The translations under genes and the position numbers were made by a program. The notes under the pieces were generated by a model. The model was not told the origin of the DNA. It saw nothing but the letters and a program-made list of their open reading frames with translations, and did not search any database. Shown piece after piece: positions 33,765 to 42,005 of a stretch of DNA of 64,000 nt; the first letter of the stretch is position 1; each line of letters opens with the position of its first letter. The stretch is taken from positions 1 through 64,000 of the forward strand of contig NZ_JANFCZ010000013.1 of assembly GCF_024391045.1 (NCBI RefSeq). Direction: 5' to 3'. The stretch is from Pseudarthrobacter sulfonivorans (GTDB lineage: Bacteria > Actinomycetota > Actinomycetes > Actinomycetales > Micrococcaceae).

Positions 33765-34481
33765 ATGTCCAAACTTGTATCCAACGCCGGCACTGTCCTG
33801 CAGGATCTGCTCCGGGACGGCATGACGCTGGCCGTGGGCGGTTTCGGCCTGAGCGGCATTCCGGCGGACCTGATCGAGGCGGTCCGCGACTCCGGCGTCC
33901 GCGAACTGACCGTCGTGTCCAACAACATGGGCGTGGACGGCAAAGGCCTGGGCATCCTGATCGAAGCCGGCCAGGTCCGCAAGGTCATCGCCTCCTACGT
34001 TGGCGAAAACAAGCTCTTCGCCGAGCAGTACCTTGCCGGCCAACTCGAAGTGGAATTCACTCCGCAGGGCACCCTCGCCGAACGCCTCCGCGCCGGCGGC
34101 GCCGGGATTCCCGCCTTCTACACCAAGACCGGGGTGGGCACCCTCGTGGCCGAAGGCAAGCCGCTCGCGGAGTTCGACGGCGAAACGTACGTCCAGGAGC
34201 GCGCCATCCGCGCCGACGTCGCGCTTGTCCACGCGCACACCGCGGACACGGACGGGAACCTGATCTACCGCTACACGGCCCGGAACTTCAACCCCGTGGT
34301 TGCCACCGCCGGCGCCGTCACCGTCGCCGAAGCCGAAGTGATCGTGGCTCCCGGCGACCTGGATCCCAACCACATCGTCACGCCGGGCGTTTACGTCCAG
34401 CACCTGGTCCAGGCGAGCGGCCGCGTCAAGGACATCGAACAGCGCACCGTCCGCCCCCGCCCCGAACTGGCATCCGCGTAA
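33765..34481 (+). CDS. scoA: 3-oxoacid CoA-transferase subunit A
   Basis: The 238-residue alpha subunit of a family I CoA-transferase that moves CoA between succinyl-CoA and a 3-oxoacid such as acetoacetate or 3-oxoadipate. MTLAVGGFGLSGIPADLIEA near residue 25 is the CoA-loop GGFGLCG-type motif with a serine replacing the usual cysteine, and FNPVVATAGAVTVAEAEVIV lies near the end. GAGGAG precedes ATG 33765. It lies 27 nt before the beta-subunit gene. Whether the acceptor is acetoacetate or 3-oxoadipate (pcaI) cannot be decided here. Confidence 0.9.
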   Translation: MSKLVSNAGTVLQDLLRDGMTLAVGGFGLSGIPADLIEAVRDSGVRELTVVSNNMGVDGKGLGILIEAGQVRKVIASYVGENKLFAEQYLAGQLEVEFTPQGTLAERLRAGGAGIPAFYTKTGVGTLVAEGKPLAEFDGETYVQERAIRADVALVHAHTADTDGNLIYRYTARNFNPVVATAGAVTVAEAEVIVAPGDLDPNHIVTPGVYVQHLVQASGRVKDIEQRTVRPRPELASA

Positions 34482-34508
34482 CCCCTACAGCTACCTAAGG
34501 AGAACCCC

Positions 34509-35216
34509 ATGGCCTGGACCAGGGATGAAATGGCTGCGATTGCGGCCGAGGAACTGAACGACGGCGACTACGTGAACCTGGGGATCGGCATCCCCACGCT
34601 GGTGGCCAACAACCTGCCCGAGGGCGTCCGCGTGGTCCTGCAGAGCGAAAACGGGCTGCTCGGCATGGGCCCGTTCCCCTACGAGGGCGACGAAGACGCC
34701 GACCTCATCAACGCGGGCAAGCAGACCGTCACCGTGCTCGACGGCGGCAGCATCTTCGACTCCGCCACCTCCTTCGGCATGATCCGCGGCGGCCACGTGA
34801 AGGTGGCCATCCTGGGCGCCATGCAGGTCTCCGGCAACGGCGACCTCGCCAACTGGACCATCCCCGGCAAGATGGTCAAGGGCATGGGCGGCGCCATGGA
34901 CTTGGTGGCCGGCACCCCGCGCGTGGTGGTCCTGACCGAGCACAACGCCAAGGACGGCACGGCAAAGATCGTCACCGAGTGCACCCTGCCGCTCACCGGC
35001 CTGAGCTGCGTGGACCGGATCATCAGCGACCTCGCGGTGTTTGACCTTGTGAAGACTGAACAGGAAACGGCCGACGGCGGCGCGCGGCAGCTGACGCTCA
35101 CCCGCCTGGCCCCCGGCGTCACGGTGGAGGAAATCCGGGAGAAGACGGAAGCCCCCTTCACGGTGGCCCTCGATGCCGGCCTCGACGAATCCGCTCTGGA
35201 AGGAGCCACGGCATGA
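34509..35216 (+). CDS. scoB: 3-oxoacid CoA-transferase subunit B
   Basis: The 235-residue beta subunit carrying the catalytic glutamate in [16 protein letters not shown] (the SENG motif). [17 protein letters not shown] near the N-terminus and [34 protein letters not shown] are family blocks. AAGGAG precedes the start. It works as a complex with subunit A and its stop overlaps the thiolase start by 4 nt, tying CoA transfer to thiolytic cleavage of the resulting 3-oxoacyl-CoA. Confidence 0.93.
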   Translation: MAWTRDEMAAIAAEELNDGDYVNLGIGIPTLVANNLPEGVRVVLQSENGLLGMGPFPYEGDEDADLINAGKQTVTVLDGGSIFDSATSFGMIRGGHVKVAILGAMQVSGNGDLANWTIPGKMVKGMGGAMDLVAGTPRVVVLTEHNAKDGTAKIVTECTLPLTGLSCVDRIISDLAVFDLVKTEQETADGGARQLTLTRLAPGVTVEEIREKTEAPFTVALDAGLDESALEGATA

Positions 35217-36397
35217 GCCTGCAGCAACAGTTCGGCAAGGACGTCCTGCTCACCGGCTGGGGCCACAGCCGCTTCGGCAAACTGACCGACGAGACCCTCG
35301 AATCCCTGATCGTCCAGGTGGCCACCGAAGCCATCAGCAACGCCGGCATCGAGCCGGGCCAGATCGACGAGATCTACCTGGGCCAGTTCAACTCCGGCAT
35401 GATGCCGCTGGCCTTCCCGTCGTCCCTGGCCCTGCAGGTATCCCCCGACCTCGCCAACGTCGCCGCCACCCGGGTGGAAAACGCCTGCGCCTCCGGCTCG
35501 GCCGCGTTCCAGCAGGGCACCAAGTCGCTGCTGGCCGGCACGGCCAAGACCGTCCTGGTAATCGGTGCCGAAAAGATGACCCACGCCGGCGCCGACGTGG
35601 TGGGCGCCGCCCTGCTGGGTGCCGACTACGACATGGCCGGCCAAGCCTCCAGCACCGGATTCACGGGCCTGTTCGCCGACGTCGCCAAGCACTACGAAAA
35701 GCGCTACCGCTCAGTCTCCGACGTGCTCGGCACCATCGCCGCGAAGAACCACCGCAACGGCGTGGACAACCCCTACGCCCAGCTCCGCAAGGACCTCGGC
35801 GAGGAATTCTGCCGCACCGTCTCGGACAAAAACCCCATGGTCGCCGATCCACTGCGCCGCACCGACTGCTCCCCCGTGTCCGACGGCGCCGCAGCCGTTG
35901 TGCTTTCCACCTCGCCCACCGGCGGGGCAACTGCGCCCGTGCGGCTCGCCGGGTTCGGCCACGCCAACGACTTCTTCCCGGCCGAACGCCGGGACCCCAC
36001 GGCCTTCGCGGCCACGCGCGCGTCCTGGCAGCGCGCCCTGGCGATGGCCGGCGTCGGGCTTGACGACCTGGACTTCGCCGAAGTCCACGACTGCTTCACC
36101 ATCGCCGAACTGCTGATGTACGAGGCCATGGGCCTGACAGAACCCGGCCAGGGCGCACGGGCCGTCACCGAGGGCTGGGTCTTCAAGGACGGGAAGCTGC
36201 CTATCAACGTCTCTGGCGGACTCAAGGCCAAGGGCCACCCCGTCGGCGCCACCGGCGTGTCCCAGCACGTCATTGCCGCCATGCAGCTCACCGGAACCGC
36301 CGGCGACATGCAGCTCGACGGGGCCCGGCGCGCCGCGGTGCAGAACATGGGCGGGGTGGGCATCGCCAACTACGTCAGCGTCCTCGAAGCGGTCTAA
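35213..36397 (+). CDS. thiolase family acetyl-CoA acetyltransferase
   Basis: A 394-residue thiolase, with the nucleophilic cysteine in [25 protein letters not shown] supplying a catalytic histidine and [17 protein letters not shown] the C-terminal GHP motif. The usual second active-site cysteine near the end is not in the classical CxGGGxG context: the tail reads [13 protein letters not shown], as in SCP2/SCPx-like thiolases. It probably cleaves 3-ketoacyl-CoA produced by the CoA-transferase. The acyl specificity is uncertain. Confidence 0.85.
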   Translation: MSLQQQFGKDVLLTGWGHSRFGKLTDETLESLIVQVATEAISNAGIEPGQIDEIYLGQFNSGMMPLAFPSSLALQVSPDLANVAATRVENACASGSAAFQQGTKSLLAGTAKTVLVIGAEKMTHAGADVVGAALLGADYDMAGQASSTGFTGLFADVAKHYEKRYRSVSDVLGTIAAKNHRNGVDNPYAQLRKDLGEEFCRTVSDKNPMVADPLRRTDCSPVSDGAAAVVLSTSPTGGATAPVRLAGFGHANDFFPAERRDPTAFAATRASWQRALAMAGVGLDDLDFAEVHDCFTIAELLMYEAMGLTEPGQGARAVTEGWVFKDGKLPINVSGGLKAKGHPVGATGVSQHVIAAMQLTGTAGDMQLDGARRAAVQNMGGVGIANYVSVLEAV

Positions 36398-36401
36398 CAA
36401 C

Positions 36402-36466
36402 GCAACGCGGGGTCAGATGAGGGCCTTTCGGGTGGGATTATCGGGCCGTATCTGACCCCGCGTTGC
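36402..36466 (+). terminator. 17-bp stem after the thiolase operon
   Basis: GCAACGCGGGGTCAGAT (36402-36418) pairs perfectly with 36450-36466. The 31-nt loop holds an internal GGGCC/GGCC pair. It starts 5 nt after the thiolase stop. There is no T-tract. The remaining 36467-36648 is the long leader and promoter region of the cold-shock gene; no clear promoter was chosen. Confidence 0.65.
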
Positions 36467-36648
36467 TGTGCGGTGGTCCATTTGGGCCCGAGAACAAAGG
36501 CACCATTTCAATAACAGGAGTGACAGTTAGGGACCGTAGCTATTGCACGGCCACGGCGCAGCCCCTAGGTTTGAGAGTGCGGACCACAGTTTCCGCGTCT
36601 GCCTGCCGTCCGAGCAGGACCAGAAAAGGGTTACAAAGGAAGTTAGCA

Positions 36649-36852
36649 ATGGCAACAGGCACAGTTAAATGGTTCAACGCTGAAAAGGGCTTTGGCTTCA
36701 TCGCTCCGGACGACGGATCCGCCGATGTTTTCGCGCACTACTCCGCAATCGCCAGCAGCGGCTACCGCTCCCTGGACGAGAACCAGAAAGTCGAATTCGA
36801 TGTGACCCAAGGTCCCAAGGGCCCGCAGGCAGAGAACATTCGCCCGCTGTAA
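36649..36852 (+). CDS. cspA: CspA-family cold-shock protein
   Basis: A 67-residue single cold-shock domain that binds single-stranded RNA and DNA and melts secondary structure. RNP1 (KGFGFIAP) and RNP2 (VFAHYSAI) are intact, and [11 protein letters not shown] opens the domain. Start ATG at 36649 has AAAGGAAG upstream. The long leader upstream is typical of cold-shock mRNAs, where folding controls translation by temperature. A strong terminator follows. Confidence 0.96.
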   Translation: MATGTVKWFNAEKGFGFIAPDDGSADVFAHYSAIASSGYRSLDENQKVEFDVTQGPKGPQAENIRPL

Positions 36853-36862
36853 GGTTCTGATT

Positions 36863-36906
36863 AACTGCCCTGGCCATGCTGTGAAGCATGGCCAGGGCAG
36901 TTTTTT
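36863..36906 (+). terminator. intrinsic terminator of the cold-shock gene
   Basis: AACTGCCCTGGCCATGCT (36863-36880) pairs perfectly with 36885-36902 over a GTGA loop, followed by TTTTTT (36901-36906). This is the clearest Rho-independent terminator in the window. Confidence 0.95.
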
Positions 36907-36952
36907 GTTAAGGGAATAGTGCTTAGTAATGCAGGTGCTTTCGTTCGCCGTA

Positions 36953-38149
36953 CTAAACGAACGCGGATTTACCCGTGACGGCACGGCCCACGATCAGCGA
37001 ATTGATTTCGTAGCTGCCTTCATAGGTATAAAGGATTTCCGCGTCACCGAAAAGCTTGCCCATTTCATAGTCGGCGCTAATCCCGTTGCCGCCCAGCAGG
37101 GACCGTCCCATGGCAACCGAGGAGCGCGCCAGCCGGGTGCAGGTGGATTTCGCCATGGCAGCCTGCGCCATCTCCAGTTTTCCGTCCGTTTGGATCCGGG
37201 CGAGCTGCGCCATCAGCGCCAGTGATGCGGACGCGTTGCCCAGGATCTCTGCCAGCTGCTGCTGGACCAGCTGGAAGCGGGCCAGCTCCTTGCCGAACTG
37301 CCGGCGTTCCAGTGCATAGGCCCGGGCGATGTCGAACGCGGCCAGCTGGATACCGGCCCCCTGCCAGCCCACCCAGGCCCGGGAATCCCGCAGGAGTTCG
37401 TTGGCCTTGGCGAAGTCCGTGGCACCCGGCAGCAGGTTGGACTCGGGAATCCTGACGTTATCCAGCACAATGTGGGCGTTTTGCATGATCCGCAGGCCGA
37501 TCTTGTTGGCGATCTTGGTGGCCCTGTATCCGGCACGGTCGGTCTCCACAATGAAGCCTTTGATCTGGCCGTCCGCTTGGTCCCTGGCCCACACCAGGGC
37601 AAAGTCGGCGATGGTGCCCGAGCCGATCCATCGTTTGGCCCCGTCAATGACCCACTCACCGGCCTCCAGCCGTGCTGTCGTCTCGAGGCCGCCGGCAATG
37701 TCCGAGCCGTGCTCCGGTTCGGTCAGGGCAAACGCACCCAACTGGGTCAACGCGCCCAGGCCGGGCAGCCAGCGCTGCTTCTGCTCCTCGGAGCCCAGCG
37801 CATCGATCATGCCCACGATCAGTTCGTTGTGGATTCCGACGAGGGCGGAGAGTGAGACGTCCGCCCGGGCCACCTCCACATACATCAGGCCCTTGAACAG
37901 CTTCGACGTGCCGTCGGTCTGCAGTTGCCCCAGCCCGCGCTTGCCCAGTTCCGCCACCAGCCCGAAGGGGAACTCCTCGCGGTTCCAGTAGTCGATGGAC
38001 GCTGGCCGTACCGTGGATTGAAGAAACGCCCGGGTGTCGAGGTACCGCTCGCGTTCGGCGGCCGGCAGGAGGTCCACAATGTACATCAGGTCGGCATCGG
38101 GAAACGGCGGGAGGTCTGTCACATCAAGCTCATGTTTTGGCGGCTGCAC
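36953..38149 (-). CDS. acyl-CoA dehydrogenase (glutaryl-CoA dehydrogenase-like)
   Basis: A 398-residue FAD-dependent dehydrogenase that introduces a 2,3-double bond into an acyl-CoA. FALTEPEHGSDIAGGLETTA binds FAD, SRAWVGWQGAGIQLAAFDIA is in the helical domain, and ILYTYEGSYEINSLIVGRA carries the catalytic glutamate in the YEG position used by glutaryl-CoA-type enzymes. The start is GTG at 38149. It is divergent from an acyl-CoA synthetase across a MarR-type module shared with the valine operon, so isobutyryl-CoA or another branched acyl-CoA is a reasonable guess; glutaryl-CoA is the alternative. Confidence 0.9.
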   Translation of the reverse strand: MQPPKHELDVTDLPPFPDADLMYIVDLLPAAERERYLDTRAFLQSTVRPASIDYWNREEFPFGLVAELGKRGLGQLQTDGTSKLFKGLMYVEVARADVSLSALVGIHNELIVGMIDALGSEEQKQRWLPGLGALTQLGAFALTEPEHGSDIAGGLETTARLEAGEWVIDGAKRWIGSGTIADFALVWARDQADGQIKGFIVETDRAGYRATKIANKIGLRIMQNAHIVLDNVRIPESNLLPGATDFAKANELLRDSRAWVGWQGAGIQLAAFDIARAYALERRQFGKELARFQLVQQQLAEILGNASASLALMAQLARIQTDGKLEMAQAAMAKSTCTRLARSSVAMGRSLLGGNGISADYEMGKLFGDAEILYTYEGSYEINSLIVGRAVTGKSAFV

Positions 38150-38167
38150 GGCCTACGTCCCTTCAGT

Positions 38168-38199
38168 CTTCCAAACTCTTGGATGTCCTAGTATATTGC
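38168..38199 (+). promoter_or_regulatory. MarR-type promoter/operator module, copy 2 (acyl-CoA synthetase)
   Basis: This copy agrees with the marR module at 29 of 32 positions: TTCCAA (38169-38174), 17-nt spacer with CTTGGATGTCCTAG (38178-38191), and TATATT (38192-38197). It lies in the divergent region between acyl-CoA dehydrogenase and synthetase genes. Confidence 0.65.
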
Positions 38200-38247
38200 A
38201 AAGGGTTCGGTATTAGTGATGCGCATCACGTGGCGAAAGGTCTCTCC

Positions 38248-40116
38248 TTGTCAGTGACCGATGAATTCCGGGAAGCACGGGACCACCTGCTGGCACTCCG
38301 TTCCGACTACCACCGCGCCCGGCGGGAATTCCGGTGGCCACAGTTTTCGGAGTTCAATTTTGCCCTCGACTGGTTCGATCAGATCGCCGCCGATCCCCTC
38401 AAGGCCAACAACCCCGCCCTCGTGATCGTGGAACAGGACGGCTCGGCTACCCGCCGCAGTTTCGCCGACCTCACCGTCCGGTCGAACCAGGTGGCCAACT
38501 GGCTGCGAAGCGAGGGGGTGCGGCGGGGCGACCGGATGATTGTGATGCTGGGCAACCAGGTGGAGCTGTGGGAACTGATGCTTGCGGGGATCAAACTCGG
38601 CATTGTCCTGATCCCCACCACCACCCTCATGGGCCCGGCAGACCTGGCCGAACGCGTGGAGCGCGGCGAGGCGCGCTGGGCCGCCGTCGGACATGCAAAC
38701 ATCGGCAAGTTCGCCGGCGTGCCCGGCAACTACCGCCTGATTGAGATCGGCCGTGCAGCCGCACCAACTACGGCAGCCGCACCAACGGCAGCCGGCGTAT
38801 CCTCGCCGGGGAACACCACGCCGGTGCTCCAGTATGCAGATTCGACGACGGCGCCCGCCACTTTCGAACCCGGCGCCCCCACCAGGGCGGATGAGACCCT
38901 CCTGCTGTACTTCACGTCCGGCACCACGTCCAAGGCCAAGCTCGTGGAGCACACGCACACGTCGTATCCGGTGGGGCACCTGTCCACGATGTACTGGATC
39001 GGCCTGGAACCGGGTGACGTTCACCTGAACGTCGCTTCCCCAGGCTGGGGCAAACACGCGTGGTCCAACTTTTTTGCCCCCTGGATCGCGGAGGCGTGCG
39101 TTTTTGTGTACAACTACGAGCGCTTCGACGCCCGCGCCCTCATGGAGCAGATGGACCGTGAAGGTGTCACCAGCTTCTGCGCCCCGCCCACGGTGTGGCG
39201 CATGCTGATCCAGGCGGATCTGAAGCTGCTAAGGACCCCTCCGGTGAAGGTTGTCTCGGCCGGCGAGCCGCTGAACGCGGAAGTGATCGACCAGGTGCAG
39301 CGCGCCTGGGGCCAGACAATCCGCGACGGCTTCGGCCAGACCGAAAGTACTGTCCAGGTGGCCAACACGCCGGGTCAGCCGGTCACCATCGGTGCCATGG
39401 GCCAGCCGTTGCCCGGCTACGACGTGGTGCTGGTGGACCCAATCACCGGGGAGGAAGCGGACGACGGCGAGCTGTGCCTCCGCCTTGACCACCGGCCTGT
39501 GGGCCTGATGAAGTCCTACTACGGCGACGCTGCGAAGACCGCGGATGCGTTCCGCGGCGGTTACTACCACACGGGCGACATGGCCAGCCGGGACAAGCGG
39601 GGAACCATCACCTATGTGGGCCGGGATGATGACGTCTTCAAGTCCTCGGACTACCGGCTCTCACCGTTCGAACTGGAGAGCGTGCTCCTGGAACATCCCG
39701 CAGTGGCCGAGGCCGCGGTGGTGCCCTCGCCGGACGCGCTTAAACTTTCGCTGCCGAAGGCTTACGTAGTCCTGGTGGCGGGACTGGAGCCGGGGCCGGA
39801 GTTGGCGGAGGACATCCTGCGGTACTGCCGTGAACATCTGGCACCGTTCAAGCGGATCCGAAGGCTCGAATTCGCGGCGCTGCCCAAGACCATATCGGGC
39901 AAGATCCGCCGGGTGGAGTTGCGGCATCGCGAGCAAGCCAGGCACGGCACTGGTACCAGCACCGACGCTGGCGTTGGCACCAGTACCGGCACCGGCGCTG
40001 GCACCGGCACCACGAAGCCTGCCGGAACGGACGAAGCGCAGCAGGACACGGCCAACGGGGCCGCCGGTTATGGCATCGAGTATTCCGACGCAGACTTCCC
40101 CGGGTTGAAGGGCTGA
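38248..40116 (+). CDS. AMP-forming acyl-CoA synthetase
   Basis: A 622-residue ANL-superfamily enzyme that activates a carboxylic acid with ATP and CoA. LLLYFTSGTTSKAKLVEHTH is the P-loop (A3), DGFGQTEST the A5 motif, YYHTGDMASRDKRGTITYVGRDDD the A7-A8 region, and KTISGKIRRVEL ends with the catalytic A10 lysine. It resembles medium-chain acyl-CoA synthetases. TTG at 38248 has AAAGG 7 nt upstream; GTG at 38254 is an alternative. The last 60 residues after the A10 lysine begin with a Gly/Thr repeat tail. It is divergent from the dehydrogenase that would act next on its product. Confidence 0.88.
   Translation: MSVTDEFREARDHLLALRSDYHRARREFRWPQFSEFNFALDWFDQIAADPLKANNPALVIVEQDGSATRRSFADLTVRSNQVANWLRSEGVRRGDRMIVMLGNQVELWELMLAGIKLGIVLIPTTTLMGPADLAERVERGEARWAAVGHANIGKFAGVPGNYRLIEIGRAAAPTTAAAPTAAGVSSPGNTTPVLQYADSTTAPATFEPGAPTRADETLLLYFTSGTTSKAKLVEHTHTSYPVGHLSTMYWIGLEPGDVHLNVASPGWGKHAWSNFFAPWIAEACVFVYNYERFDARALMEQMDREGVTSFCAPPTVWRMLIQADLKLLRTPPVKVVSAGEPLNAEVIDQVQRAWGQTIRDGFGQTESTVQVANTPGQPVTIGAMGQPLPGYDVVLVDPITGEEADDGELCLRLDHRPVGLMKSYYGDAAKTADAFRGGYYHTGDMASRDKRGTITYVGRDDDVFKSSDYRLSPFELESVLLEHPAVAEAAVVPSPDALKLSLPKAYVVLVAGLEPGPELAEDILRYCREHLAPFKRIRRLEFAALPKTISGKIRRVELRHREQARHGTGTSTDAGVGTSTGTGAGTGTTKPAGTDEAQQDTANGAAGYGIEYSDADFPGLKG
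39940..40020 (+). repeat. low-complexity GGCACC-type repeats in the synthetase C-terminus
   Basis: Degenerate units of ggcacc/ggtacc/ggcgct encode a tail of Gly, Thr, Ser and Ala between the catalytic core and the last 25 residues. It is prone to slippage and so to length variation between strains. Confidence 0.6.
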
Positions 40117-40191
40117 AAGGCTGAAGCTGCGGGGGCGGGCGGCGTGGCAGGGCTTTCCCCGCACCAGTGCGGCCAAGGTAAGTTAGGGACT

Positions 40192-40998
40192 GTGAAGATT
40201 GCTACCTGGAATGTGAACTCCCTCCGTGCCCGCGCCGACCGTGTCGAAGCCTGGCTGCAGCGCAGCGACTGTGATGTCCTGGCCATCCAGGAGACCAAAT
40301 GCAAGGACGAGAACTTCCCGTGGGAACTCTTCGAGCGCATGGGTTACGAGGTGGCCCACTTCGGAGTGAGCCAGTGGAACGGTGTGGCCATCGCATCCCG
40401 GGTGGGCCTGGAAGACGTCGAGCGCACGTTCCTGGACCAGCCCGCCTTCGGAAAGGAAGGCAAGGACCCCGTCCAGGAAGCCCGCGCCATGGCAGCCACG
40501 TGCGGCGGCGTGCGGGTCTGGAGCCTGTACGTGCCCAACGGCCGCTCCCTCGACGACGAACACATGCCGTACAAGATCAAATGGCTCGAATCCCTCAAGG
40601 ATCATGCCCAGGGCCTGGTCGCCTCGGACCCGGCCGCGCAGGTGGCCCTCATGGGCGACTGGAACATCGCCCCGTTCGACGACGACGTCTGGGACATTGA
40701 CCTTTTCGTCAATAACAGGCTTACCCACGTCAGCCCGCCGGAACGCGCGGCGTTCCATGCCTTCGAGGAGGCCGGGTTCAAGGACCTGGCGCGCGAGTAC
40801 ACGCCCGGGCCGGGCGTGTACACCTACTGGGACTACACGCAGTTGCGGTTCCCGAAGAAGGAAGGCATGCGCATTGACTTTGTGCTGGGCTCACCCGCTC
40901 TGGCTGCACGGGTCACGGGCGCATCGATCGACCGCGAGGAGCGCAAGGGCAAAGGCGCATCGGACCACGCCCCCGTCATTGTGGAACTGGCTGACTGA
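40192..40998 (+). CDS. xthA: exodeoxyribonuclease III
   Basis: A 268-residue AP endonuclease and 3'-exonuclease of base excision repair. The order of motifs is classical: KIATWNVNSLRAR, the metal-binding glutamate in LAIQETKCKD, SLYVPNGR, GDWNIAP and the terminal SDHAPVIVEL. GTG at 40192 gives the conserved VKIATWN N-terminus. A TAAGTT box at 40179-40184 ends 7 nt before it, so the gene may be leaderless, although AAGG further upstream could act as a ribosome site. Confidence 0.95.
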   Translation: MKIATWNVNSLRARADRVEAWLQRSDCDVLAIQETKCKDENFPWELFERMGYEVAHFGVSQWNGVAIASRVGLEDVERTFLDQPAFGKEGKDPVQEARAMAATCGGVRVWSLYVPNGRSLDDEHMPYKIKWLESLKDHAQGLVASDPAAQVALMGDWNIAPFDDDVWDIDLFVNNRLTHVSPPERAAFHAFEEAGFKDLAREYTPGPGVYTYWDYTQLRFPKKEGMRIDFVLGSPALAARVTGASIDREERKGKGASDHAPVIVELAD

Positions 40999-41032
40999 TG
41001 ACCGCCGCCGGGGCCATGGAAGAGAGACTGCG

Positions 41033-41968
41033 GTGACGGGAAACCTCTACCGGGGGCAGGCCGGCCTGCCATTCTCCTCAACGCTCCGCGTCTACGAACC
41101 GTTGGAAGCCTTCCCTGAAGGGCAGCGGGAAGCCATCCGTGCCGCCGGCGCCCGGGCAGCCTCCCGCGCCGCCGTCGAAAACGCCGAACTGCTCGCCTCG
41201 CTGGGCCGGATTACGCGCGCCGGGGGTGACCCCTTCCCCACCGGACGGACGGACCTGGTCCGGGTGACCAGCGCCCCCGGCGCGACGCCGCACCCCGCAC
41301 CGCAGGCAGGAACAGCCGACGCCGGTGCTGCCGCCGGCACGGGCGGTCAGTCCCGCAGCGCCGGCCCCGGGCGTGTGTTGCTCTACTGTCCGAGCCAGCT
41401 GGTCCTGCGCGCCGGCCTCGCCGCCAATGCGCTGATGGAAGGGATCCACGGCCCGCTGGCCGAGATGCTGATTCCGGAGGAACAGCGGGACAAACACCAG
41501 GAACGGATCGACCAGGTCAAGGCCCGGGACGGCAGCATCCGGGTGCATACCCGCGCGTCCACGTGGGGCATCCCGTTCAGCTGGTTCTCGCTCTTTGCCG
41601 AGGGCGACCACAAGGACGTCGTCGAATCGGGCGGCCGTATCCTCACCGTCAGAGTGTGGACCCCCATCACCGACGCCATGGAGCGGGCACGCTACGCCGT
41701 GGCCAACCTGGCCCTGGCAGCCCCGGACCTGGACATGCTGGACGACCTTGCCCAGCTGACCGAGTGGCTGGAGATGTTCCACGTCAATTCCATGGTGGAG
41801 CTCGACTACGGCGCAGTGGCGGACAAGGTCTACCCGGACGAGTCTCCGATGGACATCAGGTTGGGCATCGAATGCCTCGCCGAGGGCGACATGACCGGAG
41901 CCGCAGCGGCCTACCGGCGGCTCGCTTCCCGCTGGATCCCGATCCGCCAGCTCGCCCGCGCCTCCTGA
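41033..41968 (+). CDS. conserved-looking protein of unknown function
   Basis: A 311-residue, soluble, mildly acidic protein with no motif I recognise. It begins TGNLYRGQAGLPFSSTLRVY, has an Ala/Gly/Pro-rich linker at about 84-110, then a longer ordered part with VLLYCPSQLVLRAGLAANAL and STWGIPFSWFSLFAEGDHK. The last 100 residues look helical. GTG at 41033 has GGAAGAG upstream; the same frame is open further left but only antiparallel to xthA codon structure. It follows xthA by 34 nt and may be co-transcribed. No function is proposed. Confidence 0.75.
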   Translation: MTGNLYRGQAGLPFSSTLRVYEPLEAFPEGQREAIRAAGARAASRAAVENAELLASLGRITRAGGDPFPTGRTDLVRVTSAPGATPHPAPQAGTADAGAAAGTGGQSRSAGPGRVLLYCPSQLVLRAGLAANALMEGIHGPLAEMLIPEEQRDKHQERIDQVKARDGSIRVHTRASTWGIPFSWFSLFAEGDHKDVVESGGRILTVRVWTPITDAMERARYAVANLALAAPDLDMLDDLAQLTEWLEMFHVNSMVELDYGAVADKVYPDESPMDIRLGIECLAEGDMTGAAAAYRRLASRWIPIRQLARAS

Positions 41969-41978
41969 CCGGAGCTCC

Positions 41979-42000
41979 CGAAACCCCGGCTGGGGGTTCG
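41979..42000. terminator. bidirectional hairpin between convergent genes
   Basis: CGAAACCCC (41979-41987) and GGGGGTTCG (41992-42000) pair with one mismatch over a GGCT loop, in the 37-nt gap between the unknown gene and the LacI gene, which converge. Confidence 0.55.
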
Positions 42001-42005
42001 CTGCC

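Noticed and set aside
33765..36397. A definite pcaIJF (3-oxoadipate) assignment for the CoA-transferase/thiolase operon
   Set aside because: IclR control is typical of pca operons, but the thiolase has an SCP2-like C-terminus and no other protocatechuate gene is present, so the acetoacetate-type option stays open.
40382..41032. In-frame upstream extension of the unknown gene at 41033
   Set aside because: It overlaps xthA in a different frame and is rich in Arg/Ser/Pro, as expected for a shadow; GTG 41033 has its own ribosome site.
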